DNA of 64,000 bases. Origin: G963667675 sp963667675. Lineage in GTDB: Bacteria > Chloroflexota > Dehalococcoidia > Lucifugimonadales > UBA3495. Below the pieces are notes generated by a model, which saw only the letters and a list, made by a program, of their open reading frames with translations, made no database searches and was not told the DNA's origin. Shown here piece by piece: positions 9,708 to 17,892 of this stretch. Made by a program: the position numbers and the translations under genes. The stretch is from positions 2,480,001 through 2,544,000 of the forward strand of contig OY763929.1 of NCBI GenBank assembly GCA_963667675.1. Reading direction: 5' to 3'. The number at the start of each line of letters is the position of its first letter. Positions within the stretch are counted from its first letter, which is position 1.

Positions 9708-12092
9708 CTAGCCGGCCTTGACGCCGTCGACGACCAGGACTCCGGCGTCGACCAGCCGCTGGTAGTCCCTTCCCATACCGAGTTCTTCCAGAATCTCCTG
9801 GGCGTGCTTGCCCGGCTTTGGGGCGGGATACCCTATGCGCACCGGGGTCTTGGACAGGCGGAATGCCGGCCCGCAGTTGGTCATCACGCCGACTTCTTCG
9901 TGCTCGCGGGTAAGACTGAGGCCATGGGATTTGGCCCACGGATCGGCCATGACTTCGGCGAAGTCGTCCACCACGCGGTGGGCCCCGATGCCGGCGGCGT
10001 TGAGCTGACTGACCCAGGTCTGGACCGGCTTGGACGTAAAGCGTTCCTCGAATGATGCGGCCAGGGCCGGACCGCTCAGGGCATCGACGCCGCCAAGGCC
10101 ATCGACGCCGGCGATGCGGGGCAGGTCAGACTCCCTGGCGCCCAGGAAGAGCCAGCCGTCCTGGGCCTGGTACATGCGGTGAAGGGGGCCGTCACCTAAG
10201 GATTCTTGACCCCGCTCCTCATCCCAGGTCTTACCCTCGTAGGACTGCATGAATGGGGCCTGGAGCGTCAAGGCTGAATAGCAGAGTGAAGCGTCGACGA
10301 GTTGACCCTCCCCGGTGCGCCGCCGGTGCAGCAGGGCCAAGGCGACGGCATAGGCGCCCATATAGCCGGTGGCGTAGTCGCTCATAGGGCTGGGCTGGGA
10401 TACCGGAGAGCCATCGCCGCCGAAACGGACGCTCATGCCGGTTACGGCCTGGGCGCTGGGGTCGTGGGCCGGGCGTTCGGCCCAAGGCCCAAGATGGCCG
10501 AAGGCGTTAAGGGAGCAGTAGATTATGTCGGGCTTGCGCTTGCGCACCTCGTCGTAGTTGAGGCCAAGTTGCTTCAATTTGCCGTCGCGGTAGCTCTGGA
10601 GCACCACGTCGGCGTCCTCCAATAGCTTCCAGAAGATATTCCGTCCTTCCTCGGTCTTCAGGTCAAGCAGCAGGCTGCGCTTGCCCTGGTTGACGTCGGT
10701 ATGGAGGGTGAGGGTGCTCTCCCGGCTGGGGTTGTTAATCTTGATGACGTCGGCGCCAAATTCAGAAAGAGTGCGCCCCAGCATGGGACCAGCGAGAACG
10801 ATGCACAGGTCCAGCACCTTGACGCCGTCCAAGGCGGCCCGAATGGCCGCATCGGGCGACGGTTGAGGGCCGGCGGGACTTGCGGAAGCCAGTTGGGAGA
10901 GAATCTCTTCACGGTGCTGGTCCGGCTCCGGGGCCGGTCCCCTGATCCCGCCCGGAGTCCGGGACATGCGGACGTTAATGCCCGGCTGCAGCATCTTGCC
11001 GTAGGTTGGGTCGTCTACCTCGACGACCATCCGGGATTCCCGGGCCTGGGGATGATCGAGCCATTCCCGGCTGCTGCGGCATACGACGCCCTCGCTTCCC
11101 GCCTCGGCCACCAGGTCTTCCCACTCCTGGGCGGTGCGGGTCTTGAACAACTCCTCGGCGCGCCGGAAGGCTTCGTTGGCAATTTCGAGATCGTCTGCGA
11201 TTCTAGTGAAGTCGGTGATTCCTTCGGCGTCCCAAGAAGCTATTCCCGCGGCCTGTAGGAACTGGCGCCAGTTGCCGTTGCCGGCTCCGTTGAAATAGAA
11301 CCAGCGGCCGTCCTTACATTCATAGAACCCGCCCCACGGGCCATAGTGCTGGGGTTCGCCATATTTGCCGGGGCTGTAGGGATAAGTGACGCCCTTGGAG
11401 GGATGGTGCTTACTAATTCCCCGGAAGGCGTTGGAGGCGAACATGGCGTCGAACAGGGGAATTTCGACGCGCTGGCCCACGCCGTCCCGCTCCCTGACGT
11501 TGAGGGCCATGGAGATACCGACGGCGGCCTGGAGTGCGCCGAAGGCGGAGGCTGTAGGGATACTGGTGTAGACCGGCCGGCGGTCCCCGTTGCCGCTCTT
11601 GGAGCCCTGTTCGGGTTGGAACTTAACGGAGCCGTCCACGTCCATGACGGGCCTGAGGCCGACGGCCGACAGCAGGAAGTTGCCGGAAGCGGCGACCACC
11701 ACGCCTTCCCAGGCGGGGACGCCGGCGCGAGGGTCATCGGAAGCGAAGCCAGGGAGGGAACAGTACACCAGGCGGGGGTTTGCGCCAGTCATCTCCTGCG
11801 GGCCCAGACCAAGGCGGTCCATGACGCCGGGCCGGAAGTTTTCCAGCACAACGTCGGCGGACTGGACCAGCGACCGGGCAGTGGCCAAGTCGCTTGGCTG
11901 CTTGAGGTCCAAGAGGATGCTGCGCTTGCCCCGGTTCCAGGTGGCGTTGCCCGGGGTATTCCAGCGGGGGCCACCGGGGGGGTCGACTTTTATCACGTCG
12001 GCTCCCTGGTCGGCCAACAGCATTCCAGTCAAGGGACCGGCGATGTATTGCCCGAAGTCGATGACGCGGGCGCCTTCCAGAACGCCTAGCAT
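9708..12092 (-). CDS. Tandem (double-domain) CaiB/BaiF family III CoA transferase
   Basis: 794 residues made of two full class III CoA-transferase domains, about 1-395 and 415-794, joined by a proline-rich linker. Both show the nucleotide-binding signature (RGKRSILLDLK near 54, QGKRSLLLDLK near 469). The catalytic Asp of the family is clear in the C-terminal half as Asp572 in PMSDYATGYMG. Counting back from the conserved GxGQ motif, the same place in the N-terminal half is Ser182 (PTASAFGAL), so that half may be non-catalytic. Class III enzymes move CoA between carboxylic acids. Its place between the transporter and its likely binding proteins suggests activation of an imported acid, which is inference. 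Confidence 0.88.
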   Translation of the reverse strand: MLGVLEGARVIDFGQYIAGPLTGMLLADQGADVIKVDPPGGPRWNTPGNATWNRGKRSILLDLKQPSDLATARSLVQSADVVLENFRPGVMDRLGLGPQEMTGANPRLVYCSLPGFASDDPRAGVPAWEGVVVAASGNFLLSAVGLRPVMDVDGSVKFQPEQGSKSGNGDRRPVYTSIPTASAFGALQAAVGISMALNVRERDGVGQRVEIPLFDAMFASNAFRGISKHHPSKGVTYPYSPGKYGEPQHYGPWGGFYECKDGRWFYFNGAGNGNWRQFLQAAGIASWDAEGITDFTRIADDLEIANEAFRRAEELFKTRTAQEWEDLVAEAGSEGVVCRSSREWLDHPQARESRMVVEVDDPTYGKMLQPGINVRMSRTPGGIRGPAPEPDQHREEILSQLASASPAGPQPSPDAAIRAALDGVKVLDLCIVLAGPMLGRTLSEFGADVIKINNPSRESTLTLHTDVNQGKRSLLLDLKTEEGRNIFWKLLEDADVVLQSYRDGKLKQLGLNYDEVRKRKPDIIYCSLNAFGHLGPWAERPAHDPSAQAVTGMSVRFGGDGSPVSQPSPMSDYATGYMGAYAVALALLHRRRTGEGQLVDASLCYSALTLQAPFMQSYEGKTWDEERGQESLGDGPLHRMYQAQDGWLFLGARESDLPRIAGVDGLGGVDALSGPALAASFEERFTSKPVQTWVSQLNAAGIGAHRVVDDFAEVMADPWAKSHGLSLTREHEEVGVMTNCGPAFRLSKTPVRIGYPAPKPGKHAQEILEELGMGRDYQRLVDAGVLVVDGVKAG

Positions 12093-12209
12093 ATCCGCCT
12101 CCTATAGCAGAGAAGAAAGTTTGCCCCGCTGACGGGGGGCTTTGAACGACTCCCCGCGGAGCGTATCTTGTGGAGCACCGGCGACCATGTCTTTGCCTAC
12201 ACCCTCTCT

Positions 12210-12275
12210 GGATTCCGGCTTTCGCCGGAATGACGGTTGTGCAAAGGATTTCCGGATTGGGGGCCGGAATGACGG
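12210..12275. repeat. Dispersed palindromic (REP-like) repeat, one full and one degenerate copy
   Basis: ATTCCGGC-TTTC-GCCGGAAT at 12212-12231 is a perfect 8-bp palindrome followed by GACGG. A second, decayed copy ending CCGGAATGACGG lies at about 12252-12275. This is the widespread bacterial element whose reverse strand translates to VIPAKAGIQ. It is non-coding, and the open frame through it is spurious. Confidence 0.7.
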
Positions 12276-12279
12276 TAGG

Positions 12280-12311
12280 ACCGTCGGCCATCTTTAGGGA
12301 TGGCCGACGGT
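12280..12311. terminator. Strong stem-loop downstream of the first solute-binding protein gene
   Basis: A perfect 13-bp stem (12280-12292 with 12299-12311) encloses a 6-base loop, about 80 bases past the stop of the solute-binding protein gene on the minus strand. There is no T run, so it may be a 3'-end stabiliser rather than a classical terminator. Confidence 0.5.
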
Positions 12312-12390
12312 GGACAGCGCCTCGTCCGGTTGACTAGGGGCTACCCGGCGCGATGGGGCAGAAGCTGATCGCGGGGTTGAGGTTCAGCCC

Positions 12391-14196
12391 CTATTGTGCC
12401 AGCCAGGCGGTCCTGTAGTTCTCGTCGGGGTGGATCGGGTTAGGACCGAATCCTCGCACGTTGTTACGCACCCCGTGTATTTTCGGCCGGAAGGCGACGT
12501 AGATGGTCGGCACGTTGTCAATCAGGATTTCCTGGACACGACGGTAGGTCTCCCTTTGCTCTTCCAAGGTCTCTCCCTTGGCCCTCAGGATCAGGGAGTT
12601 CAACTCCTCCGTCTCCCAATTATGGGTGGCCCAAGGAGAGGTGGAGGCATTGAGGTACCCCAGCGTAAACGTGCGGTTGGGATTGGACCGGCCCGGCCAC
12701 CATATTACGGTGAACGGCTCCACGCCAAAGACTTCGGACCAGAACTGGGCCGACGGATTTCTCTGGACGTTGACCGTGATTCCCGCGGGTTCAGCGCTCT
12801 GCTTGTATGCCACGGCCATCTCGATCATTCCAGGCCCGACTTCCCCGGTGTGGAGGGTAACTTCGATGCCATTGGGGTATCCGGCCTCCGCCAGAAGGAA
12901 CTTGGCCAGTTCTATATCGTACTCCGGCAGGTCGATGTCATCTGCGAAGTACCTTTGGTCGTTGGGAGGAATCGGGTGGTCATAGGCAAGCTCGCCCAGC
13001 CCCAGCATCATCGCGTCATGGATCAGGTCCCGGTCAGCAGCGGCCTGCAGGGCCTTTCGCACCAGCTTGTTGTCAAAGGGCGGTTTGGTTACGTCCATGG
13101 TCATCCCATTGACCGTCGGCGAGGCTACGGCCAGAGCAGTGGTCTCGTCGTGGGAATTGACGCCGGCGACGCTGGAGAAGTCCAACCGCAACGCAATATC
13201 GATGTCGCCGTTCTTCAGGGCCTCAACGCGGCCAAGATTGTCAGCGATTCCCACCAAGTGCAGTTCATCAACGTAGGGCCGTCCCTCGTCCCAATAGTCG
13301 GGGTTGCGCGCCATCGACACCCGCTCGTTGGGCAGGATCTTAGTCACCATGAAGGGGCCCGTTCCGTACAACTCCTCGCCCGAGGCCATCTTATCGATGT
13401 CGACGTCGGTGGGGAGGATATGGTTCTGGTATACCGGGAATTCGTTCAGGAAGAACCCGTCGGGGATGGTCAGGTCAAACCGGACAGTGTAGTCATCAAC
13501 CGCGACGATCTGGTCGACCACGTTACTCCACGTTTGAAAAGCCGTGGTCTGAAGTTCTTCGTCCAAGTGCCGGCTGATGCTAAAGACCACGTCCTCGGCA
13601 GTGAAGTCCTTGCCGTGGTGGAATTTCACGCCTTCCCTCAGGAAGAAGGTGTAGGACGTAAGGTCGGCGCTGATCTCACAGCCGACGGCGAGTCCCGCCC
13701 GGTAGGAACCGTCAAGGTTGAAGAAGAGCAAGGGGTCGTAGACGTTGGCTACGGTGTTTATGGCCATGCCGGCTTCGGCAAAACCCGGGTCAATCGTGGA
13801 CCAGTCGGCGAAGGTCCCCACCCTCAGGGTGCCGCCGTACTGGGGGTTAACCGCGGCTGCAGGCTCCACCAACTCGCATTGGGTTGCTCCCGTCGCGGCC
13901 GTAGGGGCTTCCGTAGCAGCCGGAGCTTCCGTAGCAGCCGGAGCCTCAGTAGCAGCAGGGGCTTCCGTAGCAGCCGGAGCTTCCGTAGCAGCCGGAGCCT
14001 CAGTAGCAGCCGGAGCCTCAGTAGCAGCAGGGGCTTCCGTAGCGGCCGGAGCCTCAGTAGCGGCCGATGGCGCCTCCGTAGCGGCCGACGGCGCCTCCGT
14101 CGGGTCGGCGCCACCGCAGGCTATAGCGAGCACCAGCAGCAAGGCGGCCAGCAGGGGTACGAATAGTCCAAGGGTCAAACGAGGGGTCCTTGACAT
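12391..14196 (-). CDS. Family-5 ABC solute-binding lipoprotein with Thr-Glu-Ala-Pro repeat linker
   Basis: 601 residues. A lipoprotein signal peptide ends at LVLAIAC with lipidated Cys27. It is followed by a linker of about eleven TEAP-type units (residues about 32-100), then a family-5 extracellular binding domain that starts at PQYGGTLRVGTFADWSTIDP. The motif VKFHHGKDFTAEDVVFSI is diagnostic of the DppA/OppA family. The linker would hold the domain away from the membrane. It probably delivers an oligopeptide-like or other organic ligand to the permeases encoded at 7.1-9.3 kb on the same strand. A second, related binding protein is encoded just upstream. Confidence 0.93.
   Translation of the reverse strand: MSRTPRLTLGLFVPLLAALLLVLAIACGGADPTEAPSAATEAPSAATEAPAATEAPAATEAPAATEAPAATEAPAATEAPAATEAPAATEAPAATEAPTAATGATQCELVEPAAAVNPQYGGTLRVGTFADWSTIDPGFAEAGMAINTVANVYDPLLFFNLDGSYRAGLAVGCEISADLTSYTFFLREGVKFHHGKDFTAEDVVFSISRHLDEELQTTAFQTWSNVVDQIVAVDDYTVRFDLTIPDGFFLNEFPVYQNHILPTDVDIDKMASGEELYGTGPFMVTKILPNERVSMARNPDYWDEGRPYVDELHLVGIADNLGRVEALKNGDIDIALRLDFSSVAGVNSHDETTALAVASPTVNGMTMDVTKPPFDNKLVRKALQAAADRDLIHDAMMLGLGELAYDHPIPPNDQRYFADDIDLPEYDIELAKFLLAEAGYPNGIEVTLHTGEVGPGMIEMAVAYKQSAEPAGITVNVQRNPSAQFWSEVFGVEPFTVIWWPGRSNPNRTFTLGYLNASTSPWATHNWETEELNSLILRAKGETLEEQRETYRRVQEILIDNVPTIYVAFRPKIHGVRNNVRGFGPNPIHPDENYRTAWLAQ
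13905..14100. repeat. Tandem minisatellite encoding the TEAP linker
   Basis: Direct 18-base units of the type GCTTCCGTAGCAGCCGGA repeat with small third-position changes. They encode Ala-Ala-Thr-Glu-Ala-Pro on the minus strand. Copy number probably varies by slippage or recombination between units. Confidence 0.8.
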
Positions 14197-14302
14197 CAGT
14201 AAACCTCCGAGAAGGGTTGGTTTCGGATCTCCTTGGTCCTAATTCAGGGCCTCGCGCAAGCCGCCCTGAGCACTGGAATTGTGAACCCTTTGATATAGCC
14301 GT

Positions 14303-14332
14303 GGCCGATGGGGGCCTGAACCCCCACCGGCC
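14303..14332. terminator. Stem-loop between the two solute-binding protein genes
   Basis: GGCCG-AT-GGGGG and CCCCC-AC-CGGCC pair around a 6-base loop, with one 2x2 internal mismatch. It lies in the 200-base gap between the two lipoprotein genes and may attenuate read-through. Confidence 0.45.
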
Positions 14333-14396
14333 ATTTAGTGTCGCATCAAGCGCGTCAGGCTGAAGGCTGCCCCTCGCAAGCGAGAGCAGGCGACGC

Positions 14397-16289
14397 CTAC
14401 TGGCTCAGCCAGACGGTGTCGTAGAATATATCGCCGCTTACCCCACTCAACACCAGACCCTGCACGTCGTTGCCGATTCCGGCCAAGTTCGTCCAGGAGA
14501 CGATGGCTAGAGCGGGCACTTCCTCGGCGAGGAAGGCCTGGATTTCGTTGTAGGTCGCGGCTCGGTCTTCCACGCTCTCGCCCCTGGCCCGCTCTATGAG
14601 CCCGTCCAACTGCTGCGCCAGCGGGCCCGGGGTATCGGTGAACACGCTCTCAAAGGTAGTCCAGTCGGCGATACCGTAGGGAGCGAATTCATAGCCCTCT
14701 TTCAATATTTTGTCGAAGTAGGTCACGGCCCAGGTCTCGGCGCTGTGGTAGGTAATGGTCAGGGAGTGATTGGGTTCGGCCCGCGGCGAATTCCAGAACA
14801 CGGTCAAGGGCCCGTTGGGGTATACCGAGCCCCAGAACCCGTCAGTCGGGTGCCTAGTGACTGTGACGTTAATGCCCGCCGCCGCCGCGCTGTCCTTGAA
14901 TGCAATGGGCAGTTCGAGCATTCCGTTACCCAAGTCGGTGGTCTCTACGCTGATGTCAATGCCATCGGGGTAACCGGCCTCCGCGAGCAGGGCCTTGGCC
15001 CTTTCCGGGTCGTACTCAGGCACAAATTCAGGAGCGAAGAAGCGGGAGTCCCCCGGGAAAACCGGGCTGTCGTTCATTGGGGCGCCCAAGCCCTGGAAGG
15101 CTACCTGGTTGACCAGATCGCGGTCGATGGCGTAGCGCAGGGCTTGCCGTACCAACTTGTTGTCGAAAGGCGGGATTTGGTTGTTAATGGCTATCCCCGT
15201 CCAGCCCGATGACGGAACGTCAATCACGTTGGTGCTGGGATTGGCGTTTATGGCGGCTACCTGCGAGGGCGCTAGTTCGGTTACAACGTCCACCTCGCCG
15301 TTCAGGAGCGCCACCCGGCGGCCTACCTGTTCCTGGATACCAACGTATACCAACTCATCGAGGTACGGCCCACCGCTCCAGTGATTGGGGTTTCGCACCA
15401 TGGTAATGCGTTCACGGGGCACCAACTCGTCGAGCATGAAGGGGCCGGTGCCGTTGACCTCGTCGCCAGACCTCAGCCTCGCGATATCGGTATCGGAGTC
15501 CAGTATGGCCGCCTGAATGAGGAACAGGGTGTCCAATAGAAGGACGTTGGGGGCGCTCAGGTCGATCTGGACGGTGTAGTCGTCCACTGCGACCACGTCA
15601 GTAACCGTGCCGAGCTTGCTAGCCAGGACGGAGATGTCCGGGTTTCGAGCCCGAGCGAGGCTATAGACTACGTCCTCGGCGGTAAAGTCGGCCCCGTTGT
15701 GGAAGGTGACCCCTTGCCGCAGGTTGAAGGTGTACTGGGTCGCGTCGTCGTTGACGTCCCAGGACTCGGCGAGGACGCCACGGTAGGTAGCGTCGGGATT
15801 GAGGCGAATCAAGGGCTCGAGAATCTGGTCGAGCATGTTGAGTATGATTCCGGCCTCGGCATCAACGGGGTCCGGAGGCGAGTGGTCCGGGGGCGCCGCC
15901 ACCCTGAGGGTGCCGCCGTACTGTGGCTCCGGCTCCATCATGGTGGTGTCGTCTTCCATGGCTCCGTCGTCCGCGGCCCCATCTTCCATGGCTCCGTCGT
16001 CCGCGGCCCCATCGTCCATGGCTCCGTCGTCCGCGGCTCCGTCGTCCGCGGCTCCATCGTCCATGGCTCCGTCGTCCGCGGCTCCATCATCCGCGGCACC
16101 GTCGTCCGCGGCTCCATCATCCGCGGCCCCACCGTCATCCGACGGGGTTGTGGGCTCCGCCGTAGCCGTGGGTTCCGGCGTTTCCGCGACTTCCTCGGCA
16201 CCGCCGCAGGCCAGCGCGAAGAGCACGGACACCAGCGCAACGGCCAGAATGACCAAAAGCGGGTTCAGGCCACGTATCCTGGGTTTCAT
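14397..16289 (-). CDS. Family-5 ABC solute-binding lipoprotein with Asp-Asp-Gly-Ala repeat linker
   Basis: 630 residues. The signal peptide ends at LFALAC with Cys28 as the lipidated residue. A linker of about thirteen DDGA-type units (some MDDGA or MEDGA) spans roughly residues 50-118. The family-5 binding domain starts at PQYGGTLRVAAPPDHSPPDP, with VTFHNGADFTAEDVVYSL as the family motif. It is a paralogue of the downstream binding protein with the same architecture but an unrelated, strongly acidic linker. Presumably the two proteins present different ligands to the same transporter, which is inference from their position. Confidence 0.93.
   Translation of the reverse strand: MKPRIRGLNPLLVILAVALVSVLFALACGGAEEVAETPEPTATAEPTTPSDDGGAADDGAADDGAADDGAADDGAMDDGAADDGAADDGAMDDGAADDGAMEDGAADDGAMEDDTTMMEPEPQYGGTLRVAAPPDHSPPDPVDAEAGIILNMLDQILEPLIRLNPDATYRGVLAESWDVNDDATQYTFNLRQGVTFHNGADFTAEDVVYSLARARNPDISVLASKLGTVTDVVAVDDYTVQIDLSAPNVLLLDTLFLIQAAILDSDTDIARLRSGDEVNGTGPFMLDELVPRERITMVRNPNHWSGGPYLDELVYVGIQEQVGRRVALLNGEVDVVTELAPSQVAAINANPSTNVIDVPSSGWTGIAINNQIPPFDNKLVRQALRYAIDRDLVNQVAFQGLGAPMNDSPVFPGDSRFFAPEFVPEYDPERAKALLAEAGYPDGIDISVETTDLGNGMLELPIAFKDSAAAAGINVTVTRHPTDGFWGSVYPNGPLTVFWNSPRAEPNHSLTITYHSAETWAVTYFDKILKEGYEFAPYGIADWTTFESVFTDTPGPLAQQLDGLIERARGESVEDRAATYNEIQAFLAEEVPALAIVSWTNLAGIGNDVQGLVLSGVSGDIFYDTVWLSQ
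15945..16135. repeat. Tandem minisatellite encoding the DDGA linker
   Basis: Repeating 15-base units of the type TCCGCGGCTCCGTCG or TCCATGGCTCCGTCG encode (Ala or Met)-Asp-Asp-Gly-Ala on the minus strand. Units differ mainly at silent positions. Confidence 0.8.
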
Positions 16290-16580
16290 CTCAGCCTCCT
16301 GCTTGAGGGCTACAACAGTATGGATTTTGGTACGCCATTCCGGTTATACGCAAGTATACCGCCGGTGTATTGCTTCGCAGGCACCGGCAAGGCAAAACAG
16401 ATTAACAGAGCATTAACAGTCTGTCAACAAATCGAGCCGGTCAATAATCCACGCCGCCCAGATAGGCGTCGCAAACTTGGCAAATCGAGCCTGCTGGAGG
16501 CGGGAAAAGGGGCAATGGGAGGGAAGAGCCACGGGGCGTGAAAGAAGGTAAGGGTCTTCGTGGGGGGGGCCGGAGGTTGG

Positions 16581-16657
16581 TGGCGACCCGGAGCGGATTC
16601 GAACCGCCGATCTCTGGCTTGACAGGCCAGTATGTTAAACCGCTACACCACCGGGCC
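16581..16657 (-). tRNA. tRNA-Asp (anticodon GTC), CCA encoded
   Basis: The minus strand folds as a cloverleaf. The acceptor stem is GGCCCGG with CCGGGTC (one G-U pair). The anticodon stem CTGGC/GCCAG encloses the loop CTGTCAA with anticodon GTC. The T arm is GGCGG-TTCGAAT-CCGCT. The discriminator base is G, as expected for Asp, and CCA is encoded at 16581-16583. Confidence 0.95.
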
Positions 16658-16696
16658 CAGTTCATGGCCGGAATAGAAAGACATCCGGCACATTCG

Positions 16697-16725
16697 AGTG
16701 TATGATTTTACCCAATTTGTGTCAA
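16697..16725 (-). promoter_or_regulatory. Promoter of tRNA-Asp
   Basis: On the minus strand, TTGACA (16720-16725) and TACACT (16697-16702) are separated by 17 bases and lie about 40 bases upstream of the tRNA 5' end. A near-consensus sigma-70 site. Confidence 0.75.
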
Positions 16726-16871
16726 GCAAGTGTACTCGTTGGAGCGGCGATGGATGGAACGTCCTTCTTAACTTTAGACATTTACGCCGGCCATTCGTCT
16801 GAATCGGCGCGGTTAAGGTAAACTAAGAGCGACGGTTTTCCGGTGGGCGCAAGCTCCCCGGCGGAGGGTCC

Positions 16872-17735
16872 ATGAAGGACAAAGTCTGTTTAATCACCGG
16901 AGCAACGGCGGGGATAGGCAGGGCGGCGGCGGCGGGCTTGGCCGAACTGGGGGCGACGGTGGTCCTGGTGGGCCGGGACCTTGAAAAGACGACGGCGGCC
17001 GTCGAGCAGATCCGGGCGCAGACAGGGAACGAGGAGGTCAGCTTCCTGCTGGCCGACTTGTCTTCCCAGCAAGCAGTGCGACAGTTGGCCGAGGACTTCA
17101 AGGCTAGGTTCCAAAGGCTGGACGTGTTGGTGAACAACGCGGGGTCGCTGATGTTGTCGCGCCAAGAATCGGTGGACGGCGTAGAGATGACCCTGGCCCT
17201 GAACCACCTGAGCTACTTTTTGTTGACCAACTTGCTGCTGGACGCGCTCAAGTCCAGCGCTCCGTCGCGCATTGTCAACGTAGCGTCGGACGCCCATCAG
17301 AACGCTCACCTGGACTTCGACGACCTTCAAAGCCAAAAGGGCTACGGCGGGTATAAGGCTTACGGACGGTCCAAGCTGGCCAACCTGCTCTTTACCTACG
17401 AACTGGCACGCAGGCTGGAGGGGACGGGGGTCACCGCGAACAGCCTGCACCCCGGCCTAGTGGCCACGAGCTTCATGGCGACGAACAATGGGCTGCGGGG
17501 TAGGGTGTACAACTTTTTCCTCAAGCGTATCGGCAGAAGCGTAGAAGACGGGGCCAGGACTATCGTGTACCTGGCCGCCTCGTCGGACGTGGAAGGGGTG
17601 TCGGGAGGCTACTTTATGGACGAAGGGCTGGTGGATTCCTCCCAGGATACCTATGACAAAGACGGTTCAAAGCGGCTTTGGGAGGAAAGCGAGGCGCTGA
17701 CCGGCCTCGAAGCCAACGGAAACGAAGGCCCGTAA
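16872..17735 (+). CDS. Short-chain dehydrogenase/reductase (retinol dehydrogenase-like)
   Basis: 287 residues with a Rossmann fold. The cofactor motif TGATAGIG is at 9-16, NNAGS near residue 90, and the catalytic pair is in YGRSKLAN (Tyr-x-x-x-Lys). Arg after the first beta strand (VGRD) suggests NADP preference. Similarity in layout is to the retinol dehydrogenase/WW-domain oxidoreductase-like SDRs, but the bacterial substrate is unknown. The start follows GGAGGG. It is upstream of the DUF1800 gene, which has its own promoter, so the two are probably separate units. Confidence 0.9.
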   Translation: MKDKVCLITGATAGIGRAAAAGLAELGATVVLVGRDLEKTTAAVEQIRAQTGNEEVSFLLADLSSQQAVRQLAEDFKARFQRLDVLVNNAGSLMLSRQESVDGVEMTLALNHLSYFLLTNLLLDALKSSAPSRIVNVASDAHQNAHLDFDDLQSQKGYGGYKAYGRSKLANLLFTYELARRLEGTGVTANSLHPGLVATSFMATNNGLRGRVYNFFLKRIGRSVEDGARTIVYLAASSDVEGVSGGYFMDEGLVDSSQDTYDKDGSKRLWEESEALTGLEANGNEGP

Positions 17736-17808
17736 CCGTTACCGGAGGCGGCCCGGCCGGGCTGGATTTTGAACCCTTTACCCGGTTTCTTTTGAAGCTA
17801 CGGCAAAC

Positions 17809-17837
17809 TTGACACCGTTGCCTGGTAACTTTACGAT
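17809..17837 (+). promoter_or_regulatory. Putative promoter of the DUF1800-DUF1501 operon
   Basis: TTGACA at 17809-17814 and TACGAT at 17832-17837 are 17 bases apart, 55 bases before the DUF1800 start codon. Confidence 0.65.
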
Positions 17838-17892
17838 ATACGAGTCCTGAAACAGCAGGGAAAATTAACGATATGGCCCTGGGAGGGAAGCC

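Noticed and set aside
9675..9710. tRNA-like T-loop (GGTTCGATCCCG on the minus strand)
   Set aside because: The flanking bases do not form a 5-bp T stem, and no acceptor or anticodon arm fits.
11734..12291. 185-residue minus-strand frame containing VIPAKAGIQ
   Set aside because: This string is the known translation of a dispersed palindromic repeat, and most of the rest is out of frame with the CoA transferase.
12394..14166. A 590-residue open frame on the plus strand over the first solute-binding protein gene
   Set aside because: It is the antisense of a clearly recognised lipoprotein gene and owes its openness to high GC and the tandem repeat; its product has no domain pattern.
13905..16135. 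CRISPR-like repetitive DNA
   Set aside because: The repeats are continuous in-frame coding minisatellites without unique spacers.
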